A stretch of 54,699 nucleotides of DNA, taken from NCBI GenBank assembly GCA_937981585.1, contig CALJOA010000093.1:1-54699 (forward strand). The letters are read 5' to 3'. Positions 35,846 to 44,709 of the stretch are shown in pieces. The translations under genes and the position numbers were made by a program. Within the stretch, counting starts at the first letter, position 1. Every line of letters begins with the position of its first letter. Source of the stretch: an uncultured Pirellulaceae bacterium (GTDB lineage Bacteria; Planctomycetota; Planctomycetia; Pirellulales; Pirellulaceae). The notes beneath the pieces are model-generated. The model ran no database searches, had not been told where the DNA came from, and saw only the letters and a list, made by a program, of their open reading frames with translations.

Positions 35846-36220
35846 GTGAAAAACAATATTTTGATGCTCTTTGCAGCATTTGCATTTCTATGTGTCGGAT
35901 GCGAAGAGGCTACAGTCGAGACACCCGTGAGCGAAATCACGGCTCCAGCCGCCGCCGAGTGTACCAAGTGTGAGGGCGAGTGTGCTTGTGCCAAAACTGC
36001 CGAGTGCACCAAATGCGAGGGCGAATGTAAGTGCACCAAGGGAGCCGAGTGCAAATGCGAAGGCGAGTGTAAGTGCGCCAAATCAGCTGAGTGCACCAAG
36101 TGCGAAGGCGAATGTAAGTGCACCAAAGGAGCCGAGTGTAAATGCGAAGGCGAATGTAAGTGCGCTAAAGGGGCTGAAGAAGTAAGCCAAGAGAAAGAAA
36201 AAGAGAGTCAGGCTGAGTAG
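35846..36220 (+). CDS. Cys-rich tandem-repeat secreted protein (metallothionein-like candidate)
   Basis: 124 residues from GTG 35846, preceded by GAAGGAAGCGAAA. An N-terminal hydrophobic signal (MKNNILMLFAAFAFLCVGCE) ends in a possible lipobox LCVGC with C19 as the lipidated residue; -3 is Cys, which is not ideal. Residues 37-109 are five tandem units of 14-15 residues, types AECTKCEGECKCTKG and AECKCEGECKCAKS, giving 20 Cys in 73 residues with CxxCxxxCxC or CxCxxxCxC spacing. The tail EEVSQEKEKESQAE is acidic and Cys-free. Such spacing suggests binding of soft metal ions (Cu, Zn, Cd) at the outer or inner membrane surface. No known family. A rho-independent terminator follows. Confidence 0.85.
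   Translation: MKNNILMLFAAFAFLCVGCEEATVETPVSEITAPAAAECTKCEGECACAKTAECTKCEGECKCTKGAECKCEGECKCAKSAECTKCEGECKCTKGAECKCEGECKCAKGAEEVSQEKEKESQAE
35954..36172 (+). repeat. Tandem 42-45 bp coding repeats (A-A-B-A-B order)
   Basis: DNA repeats under the Cys-rich protein: five units encoding types A (45 bp) and B (42 bp) in the order A, A, B, A, B, so the A+B pair (87 bp) is itself repeated. Adjacent copies differ mainly at third positions (GAGGGC/GAAGGC), implying past slippage or unequal exchange and possible length variation between strains. Confidence 0.85.
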
Positions 36221-36245
36221 GCCGAGTCAAAATTCGATTTGAGAT

Positions 36246-36278
36246 AGGGCGATGCATTGCGGTGTATCGCCCTTTTTT
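36246..36278 (+). terminator. Rho-independent terminator
   Basis: AGGGCGATGCA (36246-36256) pairs with TGTATCGCCCT (36263-36273) around a TTGCGG loop, 11 bp with one G-T pair, then TTTTTT. It ends the Cys-rich gene transcript 12 bp before the convergent hemC stop. Confidence 0.88.
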
Positions 36279-36289
36279 ATTCTCGGGGC

Positions 36290-37234
36290 CTATTCTCGCG
36301 ACAGAAACCGATCGGCACCCTTGTTGATCAGTTCTTTAGCGACGGCTTGGCCTAGTTCTTTTGATTCGGAAATCGGCAGGGACATTTTCGCTGAAACCTT
36401 TTCTTTTCCGTCGACGCTCAGTACGATCCCCTCCAGCGTTAACTGACCTTCATTGACTGTCGTGTTGGCTCCAACGGGTGCCAAGCACCCGGCAAAAAGC
36501 GTACGCAGCATTGATCGCTCGGCCATCGCGCGATGAAAGCTAGATTGATCGCTCAGTTGTTCAACCGCCGCGATCGTTGATCGGTCATCGGCTCGCGTTT
36601 CCAATCCCAACGCCCCTTGGCCGACGGCTGGCATCAGTTGTTGCGGATCAAACTGATGAGTGATTCGACCTTTCAAACCAAGCCGCACCAGTCCAGCACA
36701 TGCCAGCACGATGGCGTCGTACTTTCCGTCGTCGAGCTTCTTCAGGCGTGTGTCAACATTTCCCCGGATGTCTTCAATTTTTAAATCGTTGCGAAGGTGA
36801 AGCAGTTGAGCAGCGCGCCGCACGCTTCCTGTTCCGATTACCGAACCCGGCGGAATTGAATCAAGATCGTCGTGTTTGTTGCAGACCAACGCGTCGGCAG
36901 TGTTCTCCCTTGGCGGAACTGCGGCGATGGTAAGGTCGGGATGATCTTCGGTCGGAAGGTCTTTGAGGCTGTGGACGGCCAAGTCGATTTCATTTTCAAG
37001 CAATGCAACCTGAAGACGCTTGGTAAAGACGCCCTGACCGCCGATCTGCGCCAGCGAACCTGTCTTGATATCGCCTTCGGTTTTAATCTGGATCAACTCG
37101 ACCGTAACCCCGAGGTTTTCCAGTTCTGATTTGACCCAATTGCTTTGCCAAAGTGCCAGTTGGCTTCCTCGGGTTCCCAGTCGAATTCTGGTCGAAGCGT
37201 CAGTGGGAGTTGGTTGGGTAGAATCGGCTGGCAT
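36290..37234 (-). CDS. hemC: Hydroxymethylbilane synthase (porphobilinogen deaminase)
   Basis: 314 residues, normal for HemC. It polymerises four porphobilinogens into hydroxymethylbilane in haem and tetrapyrrole synthesis. LGTRGSQLALWQ (near residue 19), the signature GSVRRAAQLLHLR (near 137), the DIRGNVDTRLKKLDDGKYDA stretch (near 155) and the dipyrromethane-anchoring Cys in FAGCLAPVGA (near 248) are all intact. ATG 37234 is the start. The N-terminus has a short extension (MPADSTQPTPTDAST). Upstream is the palindromic repeat region; convergent with the Cys-rich gene. Confidence 0.96.
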   Translation of the reverse strand: MPADSTQPTPTDASTRIRLGTRGSQLALWQSNWVKSELENLGVTVELIQIKTEGDIKTGSLAQIGGQGVFTKRLQVALLENEIDLAVHSLKDLPTEDHPDLTIAAVPPRENTADALVCNKHDDLDSIPPGSVIGTGSVRRAAQLLHLRNDLKIEDIRGNVDTRLKKLDDGKYDAIVLACAGLVRLGLKGRITHQFDPQQLMPAVGQGALGLETRADDRSTIAAVEQLSDQSSFHRAMAERSMLRTLFAGCLAPVGANTTVNEGQLTLEGIVLSVDGKEKVSAKMSLPISESKELGQAVAKELINKGADRFLSRE

Positions 37235-37874
37235 TGGTTTGGTCGTTTGTTTTTGAGGGGAAAGGTCCGGTCAATAACCGAGCTACGAAGCTGTGCTTTT
37301 AATTGAGCGCCTTGCCGCTCAGTCCAATGGAACTAGTATCCGACGCGTGAGTTTTGAAGTTGCACATTGCCAGCCTCGAAGAGGCGACAGGATGTAGCCC
37401 CATGCGTCAGCATGGGGTTATCGGCTTCGCGGTTAAAAGTGTGCAACTTCAAAACGCGTTAGCGAGGGCGAAGTGACTCTTAAGCTCTCCCTCGCTAACG
37501 CGTCGGGTTACCATTTAGTGCCAAAGTGGCGCTGTCCAATTAGTTTCAGTCTATCAGCAATTTAATCCCTATCTACTCACGCTGAGCGTGATCGATAGTG
37601 GAACGACTGTCCCAGCCGTTTTTTGAAGCCGATTCACGGCTAGGACAGCCGGACAACTTTAAGAATCCAATCGCTCAGTCTGAGTATCTAGATCATTTTC
37701 AATACTGCTATTTACGTAACGGAACGGCGCAAGCCGTCCGGTCGAGTTGTTACCTTTTTAAACAGGGGGAAACCGTAGGCCTTTTTGCCTGACGCCATGA
37801 ATTCGGTGCAGGGGAACCGTAGGGCTCGCGCCCTAACGCTACAAATTCTGGTGAAGATTATCTTTGAAAATGCT
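37235..37874. other. Repeat-filled gap between hemC and comF-like gene
   Basis: 640 bp with no convincing gene. It contains the palindromic element at 37339-37512; a 17-bp inverted pair, ACGACTGTCCCAGCCGT (37603-37619) and ACGGCTAGGACAGCCGG (37636-37652), matching at 15 of 17 positions; and a perfect TAGGGC-TCGC-GCCCTA hairpin near 37822-37837 within GGAACCGTAGGGCTCGCG. A short plus-strand frame at 37598-37792 overlaps these palindromes and is not credible. Confidence 0.7.
37339..37512. repeat. Long palindromic intergenic element, copy 2
   Basis: Left end TCCGACGCGTGAGTTTTGAAG, right end AACGCGTCGGGTTACC (37497-37512), with internal CCTCGAAGAGGC and GACAGGATGTAGCCCCATG matching copy 1 at 32504-32768 read on its complementary strand. 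The 3' flank (CGGGTTACCATTTAGTGCCAAAGTGGCG) also matches the one beyond copy 1 (CGGGTTACCATTGAGAGCC AAAATGGCG), so the element includes at least ~30 more bases. A second internal inverted pair GCGTTAGCGAGGG / CCCTCGCTAACGC is at 37457-37500. Confidence 0.75.
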
Positions 37875-38750
37875 CTAGCTGACTCTGGCACCTCTGGCGA
37901 TCACGCCAACAAAAACCTTGTCGGCTCCTTCGCGTAAAAGGATTCGCGCAGACTCACTGGTTGTTGCTCCGGACGTCATCACGTCGTCGATCAGCAGAAT
38001 TGTCTTGCCCGATACGGCTTTCCTCGATCGAACAGAGAAGGCACTACGAACGTTGCGGAATCGACCGGAGGTGGAGAGTGTGCCCTGTTTTTTAGTGCTT
38101 CGTTGGCACTTCAGAATTCTGTTCGAATAAGGGATTCCGCATGAGTCGGCCAAACTCTGTGCAAGAATATCGGTTCCGTGGAACCCTCGTTTAACCCGGC
38201 GCCACCAATGCGTCGGGACCGGGACGACCAAATCCAAGTCTTCCAAGAAGTCCGAATTCACTACGTGAAAACCAAGCAACCTCCCCAATTGAACTGCGAG
38301 CTGCTCGTTGTGTTGATTCTTCATTTCAATAACAAGTTCTTGGAGCAGCCCTCGGTAGTTACCAACCGAAACAGTGCTTTCGAAACGCAGGTCAAGCTCA
38401 TGGCAAAGAGCGCAACGATCGCCAAGCGGATTTTTGTCGAACACGGTGGCCGCACACTTTCGGCAGCGACTCGAATGATCGTTGAGCTTGCGCCAACAGC
38501 CAACGCACCAATGCGTGTCAAAGGTAGATCCAAAATCAAACGAGTTTGGTTCGTCCGAAGAAACTAGAACTGCAGTTGAGGGCAGAACCTCGCTTGACCA
38601 ATCCGTGATCGGTAGCAATTCGTCTTGGCAGCCCAAGCAACGTGCTGGAAAAACAAGCGTGGCCAAATTGCGATGTAGTTTCAACACATCAAACTCTTCA
38701 GAAGTAATGGAGGTCGCACAAGGTCCAAGGAAACTCGAAAGCACCACCAT
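37875..38750 (-). CDS. ComF family protein (phosphoribosyltransferase-like)
   Basis: 291 residues from ATG 38750 (a GTG three codons earlier at 38759 is possible). The N-terminal part has four CxxC knuckles (CLGC, CVGC, CRKC, CALC), forming zinc-binding sites, and the C-terminal part has a complete PRPP-binding loop ILLIDDVMTSGATTSE near residue 255 of a type I phosphoribosyltransferase fold; PVPTHWWRRVKRGFHGTDILA is the diagnostic ComF segment. ComF/GntX proteins are needed for DNA uptake in competent bacteria, probably at the cytoplasmic face. No other competence genes adjoin. The longer-than-usual N-terminus has a His/Leu-rich stretch before the first knuckle. Confidence 0.9.
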   Translation of the reverse strand: MVVLSSFLGPCATSITSEEFDVLKLHRNLATLVFPARCLGCQDELLPITDWSSEVLPSTAVLVSSDEPNSFDFGSTFDTHWCVGCWRKLNDHSSRCRKCAATVFDKNPLGDRCALCHELDLRFESTVSVGNYRGLLQELVIEMKNQHNEQLAVQLGRLLGFHVVNSDFLEDLDLVVPVPTHWWRRVKRGFHGTDILAQSLADSCGIPYSNRILKCQRSTKKQGTLSTSGRFRNVRSAFSVRSRKAVSGKTILLIDDVMTSGATTSESARILLREGADKVFVGVIARGARVS

Positions 38751-39109
38751 TTTCAGCACTTTGGCTCACTTGTGAACTACACGAGCAATTTCCTAATTGG
38801 ACAGGCAGCAAGCTAGCAGGATGTTTGTTTGTCGTAGCCGCCCACTCTTAAACGTCAGGAATTCTGGGGAATCCCGCTATGAAAAAAAGCGTCGAATCAA
38901 GTTTTGAAATATCCTCTAGTCGCTCCCGCCCTGCGCGGGAATGACGGCTAAAGGTTGAAGCACAGGCAATCCGTGATCATCAAATAGTCACAGGCAAAAT
39001 AGACACAATGGCGAAACTGGTATCGGTTGAGCGTTGAGACTGATCTACAATTCTTTCCTTCATCTAAGGTATTGAGCACGCGCCCCAGAGTTTCAACAGG
39101 CAAGTCAGG
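38751..39109. other. Gap with a hairpin, divergent promoter region
   Basis: 359 bp between the divergent comF-like and LptF/G-type genes. It includes a perfect hairpin TCCCGC-CCTGC-GCGGGA (38924-38940) within GTCGCTCCCGCC...GGGAATGACGG, similar to the widespread GTCATTCCCGC-type intergenic repeat, so probably a repeat rather than a terminator because no T run follows. No small gene or RNA was supported. AGG just before ATG 39110 is too close for a good ribosome binding site. Confidence 0.5.
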
Positions 39110-40246
39110 ATGACGATTGTTGATCGATATTTGTTCTTTCTGTTTCTCAAAACGTTCTTGATCTGTTTTGTGAGTTTTTCCGGGCTGTATATCGTCATTC
39201 ACTTGTTCAGCAACCTCGATGACTTGGTTGAGATTGCAAAGGCCGATGGCTGGCCTACCCTTTTCAAGGAATTCTACTTTCCACGAATTGCCGAACTGTT
39301 TGATAAGACTGCGGGCATCATCACGCTGGTCGCTGCGATTTTCAGTGTGAGCTTGCTCCAGCGTCGTCGTGAAATGACAGCGATCGAAGCCGCCGGAATC
39401 ACGAAAGCCAGAATCTTGCGGCCGGTTTTCATCTGCGCAATCGTGATCATCGGTTTGACGATTGCCAACCGCGAGCTGCTGATCCCAAAAGTCAAAGACC
39501 GCCTGGTTCGTACCGCGCAGAACTGGGACGACCAGGGCCAGATTGATTTTACGGTTCAGGAAGACCTCGAATCTGGGATTATTCTGCGGGGGGATAAACT
39601 GTTCATCGGAGAAGGTCGGGTTTCCGAAGCCGACATTCAGGTTCCGACTTCGCTGAGCACCGATCTTCCCAGGATTCGAGCCAACTGGTGTATCGTCGAG
39701 CAAGCCAATGAGATGCACCCGGCTGGCTTGTGGCTTCACCAAGTCGAATTGCCCGATGACCTTGAAACGTTGTCATCAATTCAAAATGCTGACGGCGAGA
39801 CGATAATTTTCATGCCCAAAGACCAGATCTGGGTGACGCCAGGACAGTGCTTTGTTCGTTGCAATTTCGAAGTCGAGCAGATGGCGTACGGGAATAAACT
39901 GGCCAACTACCTTTCCACGCCGGCGATGATGGCGGAGTTACGAAAGCCAAGAAAGTGGTTTGGGCACAACCAACAGATCAACGTTCATACTCGAATTTTG
40001 CAGCCCGTTCTTGATTTGACTTTGTTGATGCTTGGGCTGCCTCTGGTGATCGGTGGCATCGAGCGAAACGTTTTTGTTTCGGCGGGAATCGTGTTTTGGA
40101 TCATCGCAGCGGTCCAGCTGACGAGTATGGGCTGTTATGCGCTGGGCGCTTCAAGCGTGATTCGTCCTGCGGCAATGGCGGCCTGGATACCCGTTGGGAT
40201 TTTCCTGCCGTTGGCAGTGGTGGCAATGCGCAAGTTGAAAAGCTGA
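39110..40246 (+). CDS. LptF/LptG family permease (YjgP/YjgQ)
   Basis: 378 residues: three N-terminal hydrophobic segments (YLFFLFLKTFLICFVSFSGLYIVIHLF near 10-37 is the first), a ~180-residue periplasmic domain with beta-rich character, then three C-terminal membrane spans. The VAAIFSVSLLQRRREMTAIEAAGI stretch near residue 72-95 is the diagnostic coupling-helix region of LptF/G. In the lipopolysaccharide export system, LptF and LptG pair with LptB ATPase to extract LPS; here only one such gene is visible, so the partner must be elsewhere. The presence of lpxC and lpxA in the window fits LPS-type export. Convergent with the inositol monophosphatase family gene. Confidence 0.85.
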   Translation: MTIVDRYLFFLFLKTFLICFVSFSGLYIVIHLFSNLDDLVEIAKADGWPTLFKEFYFPRIAELFDKTAGIITLVAAIFSVSLLQRRREMTAIEAAGITKARILRPVFICAIVIIGLTIANRELLIPKVKDRLVRTAQNWDDQGQIDFTVQEDLESGIILRGDKLFIGEGRVSEADIQVPTSLSTDLPRIRANWCIVEQANEMHPAGLWLHQVELPDDLETLSSIQNADGETIIFMPKDQIWVTPGQCFVRCNFEVEQMAYGNKLANYLSTPAMMAELRKPRKWFGHNQQINVHTRILQPVLDLTLLMLGLPLVIGGIERNVFVSAGIVFWIIAAVQLTSMGCYALGASSVIRPAAMAAWIPVGIFLPLAVVAMRKLKS

Positions 40247-40339
40247 GTTATTTCAAGCTCACGCTTTTTGCGTCCATTGGCGGTTGAAAATCTGATAATC
40301 AAGTCTGGTGATAATAGGGGCTTCGACCGCAAGAAGCAT

Positions 40340-41143
40340 TCAGACATTAAGTAGCGGTTTGGCTTGTTGGAACAGCGCTTCAGAAGCTGCGGCGCAAAAG
40401 AATGGCTTCTCGATGTCCAGCGGTTTATCACGAAAGTCCTTAATCGTGGCGCCGGCTTCTTGGGCGATCAGCCAGCCGGCCACCACGTCCCATTTTTTTA
40501 GCTTGGTTGCCCAGTAGGCATCCGTTCGTCCGCACGCCACGTAGCAGAGGTTAAGTGCCGCCGAACCCAGCCGACGAATGCTCCCGGCGTCTTCAAGAAT
40601 GTTGAGGAAGCGAATCACTTGTGGATCATCGCGTTTGCAACCCCGGCCGAAACTAAAGACGAAAAGTGATTCGCCAATTTTATCAGCGCCGCTGGTTTTG
40701 ATCGGATCACCATTGAGTGTTGCGCCCTGCCCTGCGATTGCAGCGAAGGTTTCTTCAAGAACCGGATCCAGAACACAACCGACAATTGTTTGATCGCCGC
40801 GTCTGAGTCCGATTGAAACGGCAAATGAGCGAAGTTGGTGAACGTAATTGGTGGTTCCATCAAGCGGATCGACGATCCAGCAATAATCGTCTTTGGAAAC
40901 AGGCAGGCTTTCTCCCGGTAGATCCTCTTCACCGATGAAGCGATGCTCAGGGAATTTGGTTGCAAGAAAATCTTGGATAACTTGTTGCGACTCAAAATCG
41001 GCTTGAGTTACCAAATCGCGGAATCCCTTTTTCTGAGCCTGCGTCTTGCCCAGCCACTTCAGCAGGACTTCGCCGCCCAGCTCCGCGGCTTGGCAGGCCG
41101 CCTTGCAGAATTCTTCAAGCTCTTGTGGTGTTTCGATGTTCAT
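40340..41143 (-). CDS. Inositol monophosphatase family protein
   Basis: 267 residues. The lithium-sensitive metal-dependent phosphatase motifs are complete: FIGEEDLPGE (Glu ligand, near 70), WIVDPLDGTTNYVH (Asp pair, near 90-103), and WDVVAGWLIAQEAGA (Asp, near 218). Substrates may be inositol phosphate, 3'-phosphoadenosine-5'-phosphate (CysQ branch) or fructose bisphosphate; the sequence does not decide. CysQ-type activity would fit the two PAPS-dependent sulfotransferases in the window, but they are 21 kb away. ATG 41143 is the start. Divergent from the acylphosphatase. Confidence 0.92.
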   Translation of the reverse strand: MNIETPQELEEFCKAACQAAELGGEVLLKWLGKTQAQKKGFRDLVTQADFESQQVIQDFLATKFPEHRFIGEEDLPGESLPVSKDDYCWIVDPLDGTTNYVHQLRSFAVSIGLRRGDQTIVGCVLDPVLEETFAAIAGQGATLNGDPIKTSGADKIGESLFVFSFGRGCKRDDPQVIRFLNILEDAGSIRRLGSAALNLCYVACGRTDAYWATKLKKWDVVAGWLIAQEAGATIKDFRDKPLDIEKPFFCAAASEALFQQAKPLLNV

Positions 41144-41294
41144 TTGATAAGTTCAACGGCTATTTTAAAGTTCAACTGTACGGAAACATTAGTAATTCAA
41201 TCGGCGAGCTTGGCCTGACCACTAAGCGTGTTGTTATACGCTGGTTGGTATGTTGCAAGGAACCCGTTGACCATTTCGATAAAGATCAAGAGAC

Positions 41295-41564
41295 ATGAAG
41301 CGTTTTGAAATTTACTTTTCCGGTTCGGTACAAGGCGTCGGGTTCCGGTTCACTTCCCAGCAAGTCTCGCGGCGATTTGACGTTGCCGGGACGGTCCAGA
41401 ACCTTCCCGATGGGCGAGTGAAGATGATTTGCGAGGGCGATTCCAAAGAGATTCGAGCGTTTATCTCAGAGGTCAGCGAGTCAACCCACGGCAACGTTGC
41501 CCATACCGAGATTAACGAAACGTCATTCACCGGAGAATTTGAGGGGTTTGTGATCGTTAGGTGA
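41295..41564 (+). CDS. Acylphosphatase
   Basis: 89 residues, the family's usual size. The phosphate loop FSGSVQGVGFRFTSQ (residues ~8-22) contains the catalytic Arg of VGFR, and AGTVQNLPDGRVKMICEGD has the Asn of the active site. It hydrolyses acyl phosphates such as 1,3-bisphosphoglycerate. CAAGAG lies about 8 bases before ATG 41295, with a spacing that is only fair. Cytoplasmic. It stands alone, divergent from the inositol monophosphatase family gene. Confidence 0.93.
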   Translation: MKRFEIYFSGSVQGVGFRFTSQQVSRRFDVAGTVQNLPDGRVKMICEGDSKEIRAFISEVSESTHGNVAHTEINETSFTGEFEGFVIVR

Positions 41565-41713
41565 AGTGATGCGTTCGCTTTTAACCTTGCGAAAATCTGC
41601 GGGGTCCCTTTGAAGAATTTGAACCCCGATAGCATAATGATCGTAGTAAACAGATGGTCGGCGTTATTCAGCTCGACTTAAGAAAATTGATATTTAAAGA
41701 CTAAGCCACAAGT

Positions 41714-43492
41714 ATGTCATCTGCCCTGGCCTCATCATTTCCGCTGTTGATCGCACAGAATATCAAGGTTACCAACTGGTTGACCCCGGTTTGGATTGTG
41801 TCGATTGGCGTAGGACTCGGCTTTCTTTTGGCGCTGGTGATGCTCGTCAAGATTTTGGTGTTTCAAAAGGTTTCCGGAATCAACACGGTAACTGAGAAAC
41901 CCGGCCTGCGGTATCTGTTGGGCTTTTTGACTTCGCTCCTTTACCTCGGCCTGTTTCTGGGATTCTGGTATTGGCGTTATGGCGTGGATCAGTTCAATGA
42001 GGGGCTGGTATTTCCTTTGTGCTTTGTTGTTCCGCTTTGTCTGTTGCTCGGATTTGGCGTTTGGAATCTGTGTGCGCGGCGGATGATCGGCGAAACAGGA
42101 TCTCTTTTCAACGAAGGATTTCTTGGCTGGGTCAATAAAGTTTGCATCGCAATGTTGCTTTTTGGGGTGATTGGTTTTGGGCTGGGCATGGCCGATGGGT
42201 TCGGCGTGATCAAATTCGTCGATGACCCAATGGCGTTCGTAGATTCGCTCAAGCGATTACCGTTCACAAAGTCTTCAAAGAAGACGGTTGAGATCCCCCC
42301 CGCCAAACAAGGCGATCAGGGGATGGCGGTGCCCGTTGGTTTTATGGGCAGCGAACTGCAACAAATTTCTTTTTTGTCCGATCAAAAACTTGAGATTCTT
42401 CCCACTCCAATTCTTGAGTCTTCCGATCCCGGTTACATTCTCGAGGTTCCAGTTTCGGAAGAGCCGTATTCCTACATTCAGCGAAAAGATGGTCGCGGGA
42501 AAATTCCGTTGACTGAAGTTTCGGAGCTATACATTCGAAACATGAATCGCAAGACACCGGCCACAGTTGAGTTGGCTTGGGATCTTGCTCCAGTTTACAA
42601 AGAGGTCTCAGTGATCCCGTTGATCGCTTTGTCGGTACTTGGCTTGTATGCCTTTTACCTGATTCTAGCGACGATGTGCCCCAAAGTATTCGCGATCGCG
42701 CATTCAACGTTCAAGACAGAGGTCAATCAGCCGCTGTATTTGCTGGTGATGATAATCGGCGCCTTGTTCATGATTGGATCGATCTACGTTCCGTACAACA
42801 CGTTCGGCGAAGACATAAAGATGTACAAGGACTCTGGTCTTACGTTGATTCGAGTTCTGGCGATCTTCCTGGCGATCTGGGCGGCCAGTAAGTCGGTTGC
42901 CGCCGAGATTGAAGGTCGAACTGCGTTGACTGTTTTGTCTAAACCTGTCGGTCGACGCCAATTTATTTTTGGCAAGTTCACGGGCATCTCGCTGGCGATT
43001 GGGTTGATGTTTATCGTCCTCGGCCTGTGGTTTTTCTCCTGGGTTTCTTATAAGCCGATTTACGATTATGCCGAAGCCTCCAAAGGTCTTTGCGAATGGC
43101 CTGAGTGTTTCCTGGAAGCGACTCACATTGCTCCAGGTATCTTTTTGTGTTTCCTGGAAGTCCTGATCTTTGTAGCGATCAGCGTTGCAATTTCAACTCG
43201 GATGGGCGTGCTGGCGAACTTTTTGATTTGCTTTTCGGTGTACGTTCTTGGCCACCTGACCCCGCTGCTGGTTCAATCGTCGATGGCCGAGTTTCAGCCG
43301 ATTGTCGTGTTTGGCCAGTTGGTTGCGATCGTGTTCCCGGTCTTGAATCACTTTGATGTTCAAGCCGCGATCAATACGAACTCACCAGTTCCGTTGGACT
43401 ACATCGGCTGGTCGATCATCTACACGGCCATTTATGGAACGGTCGCGATGCTGTTGGCGCTGGTTCTTTTCGAAGACCGCGATCTGGCGTAG
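41714..43492 (+). CDS. ABC-2-type permease-like membrane protein
   Basis: 592 residues with about 12 hydrophobic segments and a ~170-residue periplasmic insert around 195-320. The C-terminal half carries LAIWAASKSVAAEIEGRTALTVLSKPVGRRQFIFGKF, the coupling-helix motif of ABC-2 permeases such as NosY/YtrC-like (usual form: E-x-G-T--LLS-P--R--f--aK), so it should pair with an ATPase. No ATPase gene adjoins in the window. The N-terminal half has its own set of spans and might form a second domain. Role is probably export or gas-vesicle/copper-type assembly, but unknown. Confidence 0.75.
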   Translation: MSSALASSFPLLIAQNIKVTNWLTPVWIVSIGVGLGFLLALVMLVKILVFQKVSGINTVTEKPGLRYLLGFLTSLLYLGLFLGFWYWRYGVDQFNEGLVFPLCFVVPLCLLLGFGVWNLCARRMIGETGSLFNEGFLGWVNKVCIAMLLFGVIGFGLGMADGFGVIKFVDDPMAFVDSLKRLPFTKSSKKTVEIPPAKQGDQGMAVPVGFMGSELQQISFLSDQKLEILPTPILESSDPGYILEVPVSEEPYSYIQRKDGRGKIPLTEVSELYIRNMNRKTPATVELAWDLAPVYKEVSVIPLIALSVLGLYAFYLILATMCPKVFAIAHSTFKTEVNQPLYLLVMIIGALFMIGSIYVPYNTFGEDIKMYKDSGLTLIRVLAIFLAIWAASKSVAAEIEGRTALTVLSKPVGRRQFIFGKFTGISLAIGLMFIVLGLWFFSWVSYKPIYDYAEASKGLCEWPECFLEATHIAPGIFLCFLEVLIFVAISVAISTRMGVLANFLICFSVYVLGHLTPLLVQSSMAEFQPIVVFGQLVAIVFPVLNHFDVQAAINTNSPVPLDYIGWSIIYTAIYGTVAMLLALVLFEDRDLA

Positions 43493-43599
43493 TTGGATCT
43501 GGCGTCAAGGAACCGTTTAGGTGGGAGGCATCTTGCGCTGGCAGTCTATCCCACGACAAAACACAGCTGCCCAGTTCAATATGGAATTGCCAAGCATTC

Positions 43600-44709
43600 C
43601 TAAGCCGCTTTGCGCTGTTCGGAATCATCGACCGAACGGAAGGGCAAGATTTTCTTCGGCGTAGAGCCGATCATGCCAAACGGTCCCGTCGATTGCGGAT
43701 CGTGCTTGGACCAGCGATGGGAAGCGATCGAATCGATAACCGCTTGAGCGATCTCAACTGCTTGTTTGCCCTGCTCTGCAGTGACTCGGCAGGGTTCGTT
43801 GTCTGCGATAGCCGTTATCCAGTTCTTCTGTTCGCTCAGAATTGCATTGGATGTTGGAACTTCGATCTCAGATTTTGGAAGAATCCTGGTGAACAGTTCT
43901 TCCCGAATGATGGCTTGTTGTTCTGGGGTGGTGTCGAGGAGGTCATATTGACGATCCTTGATCCAGCCGGGAACTTTAACAAACGTAACGGTGCTTTTGG
44001 CGAGGTTCACGTTGGCAAAACCGTCTGTGCCAAACACCTGAAACGACCGCTGGGCTTCGTAGCTACATCGGGAAGCCGTCAGATTGGCCACGCCGCCACA
44101 GTCGAATTGAAGTCGTGCCTGCGCCATGTCTTCATGATGGCCGAACATCGACATTCCAAGGGCCCGAGTTTCAATCAGCTCGCCTGGGAAGATCGTGTTG
44201 ACTAGGTCAATATCGTGGATCATCAAATCGTGAACGACACCGATGTCGGTTGAGCGAAACGTGAATCCGCTCATACGGGAGGCTTGTACGAACTTTGGAG
44301 TACCAACTAATTCCAGCGCCGACTTGATGGCTGGGTTGTAGCGTTCAACATGACCGACCGAGACGATACAGTTATTCCGATTGGCGAGATGGACCAATTC
44401 CTGGGCGTCACTTACCGAATCGGTCATCGGCTTTTCGATCAGCGTGTGAATGCCTTGATTGAGGAACTGGCGCGCTATCTCGAAGTGCATGCGCGTAGGA
44501 GTCGCGATAATGGCGGCGTCTATTTGACCGAAGAGTTGTTGATACTCGCTGACCGTTGGAACAGCCAGTTGTTCGGCGATCTGTTGCTGAGCGGCGGTGC
44601 TTGGGTCAGCAACGGCAACCAATTCAGCTTCGGTCTGCGTTTTCAAAAGTCGGGCGTGGATCTTTCCCAGGTGCCCGGCACCGACGACTGCAACTCGAAG
44701 CTTTGTCAC
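43600..44709 (-). CDS. Gfo/Idh/MocA-family NAD(P)-dependent oxidoreductase in the lipid A operon
   Basis: 369 residues. Rossmann loop GAGHLGKIHARLL (residues ~10-22), ATPTRMHFEIA and the family signature EKPMTDSVSDAQEL (near 94), then GHVERYNPAI and HDLMIHDIDLV of the C-terminal substrate domain. It starts inside the end of lpxA (four-base overlap), so it is co-translated with lipid A genes. In Acidithiobacillus and Leptospira a related enzyme, GnnA, oxidises C3 of UDP-GlcNAc so that GnnB can aminate it before LpxA acts; no GnnB gene is in this window. The C-terminal 40 residues are an extension rich in polar residues. Function as GnnA is possible, not shown. Confidence 0.85.
   Translation of the reverse strand: MTKLRVAVVGAGHLGKIHARLLKTQTEAELVAVADPSTAAQQQIAEQLAVPTVSEYQQLFGQIDAAIIATPTRMHFEIARQFLNQGIHTLIEKPMTDSVSDAQELVHLANRNNCIVSVGHVERYNPAIKSALELVGTPKFVQASRMSGFTFRSTDIGVVHDLMIHDIDLVNTIFPGELIETRALGMSMFGHHEDMAQARLQFDCGGVANLTASRCSYEAQRSFQVFGTDGFANVNLAKSTVTFVKVPGWIKDRQYDLLDTTPEQQAIIREELFTRILPKSEIEVPTSNAILSEQKNWITAIADNEPCRVTAEQGKQAVEIAQAVIDSIASHRWSKHDPQSTGPFGMIGSTPKKILPFRSVDDSEQRKAA

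Noticed and set aside
38948..39742. 264-residue minus-strand ORF
   Set aside because: Antisense to the LptF/LptG-type permease with clear family pattern.
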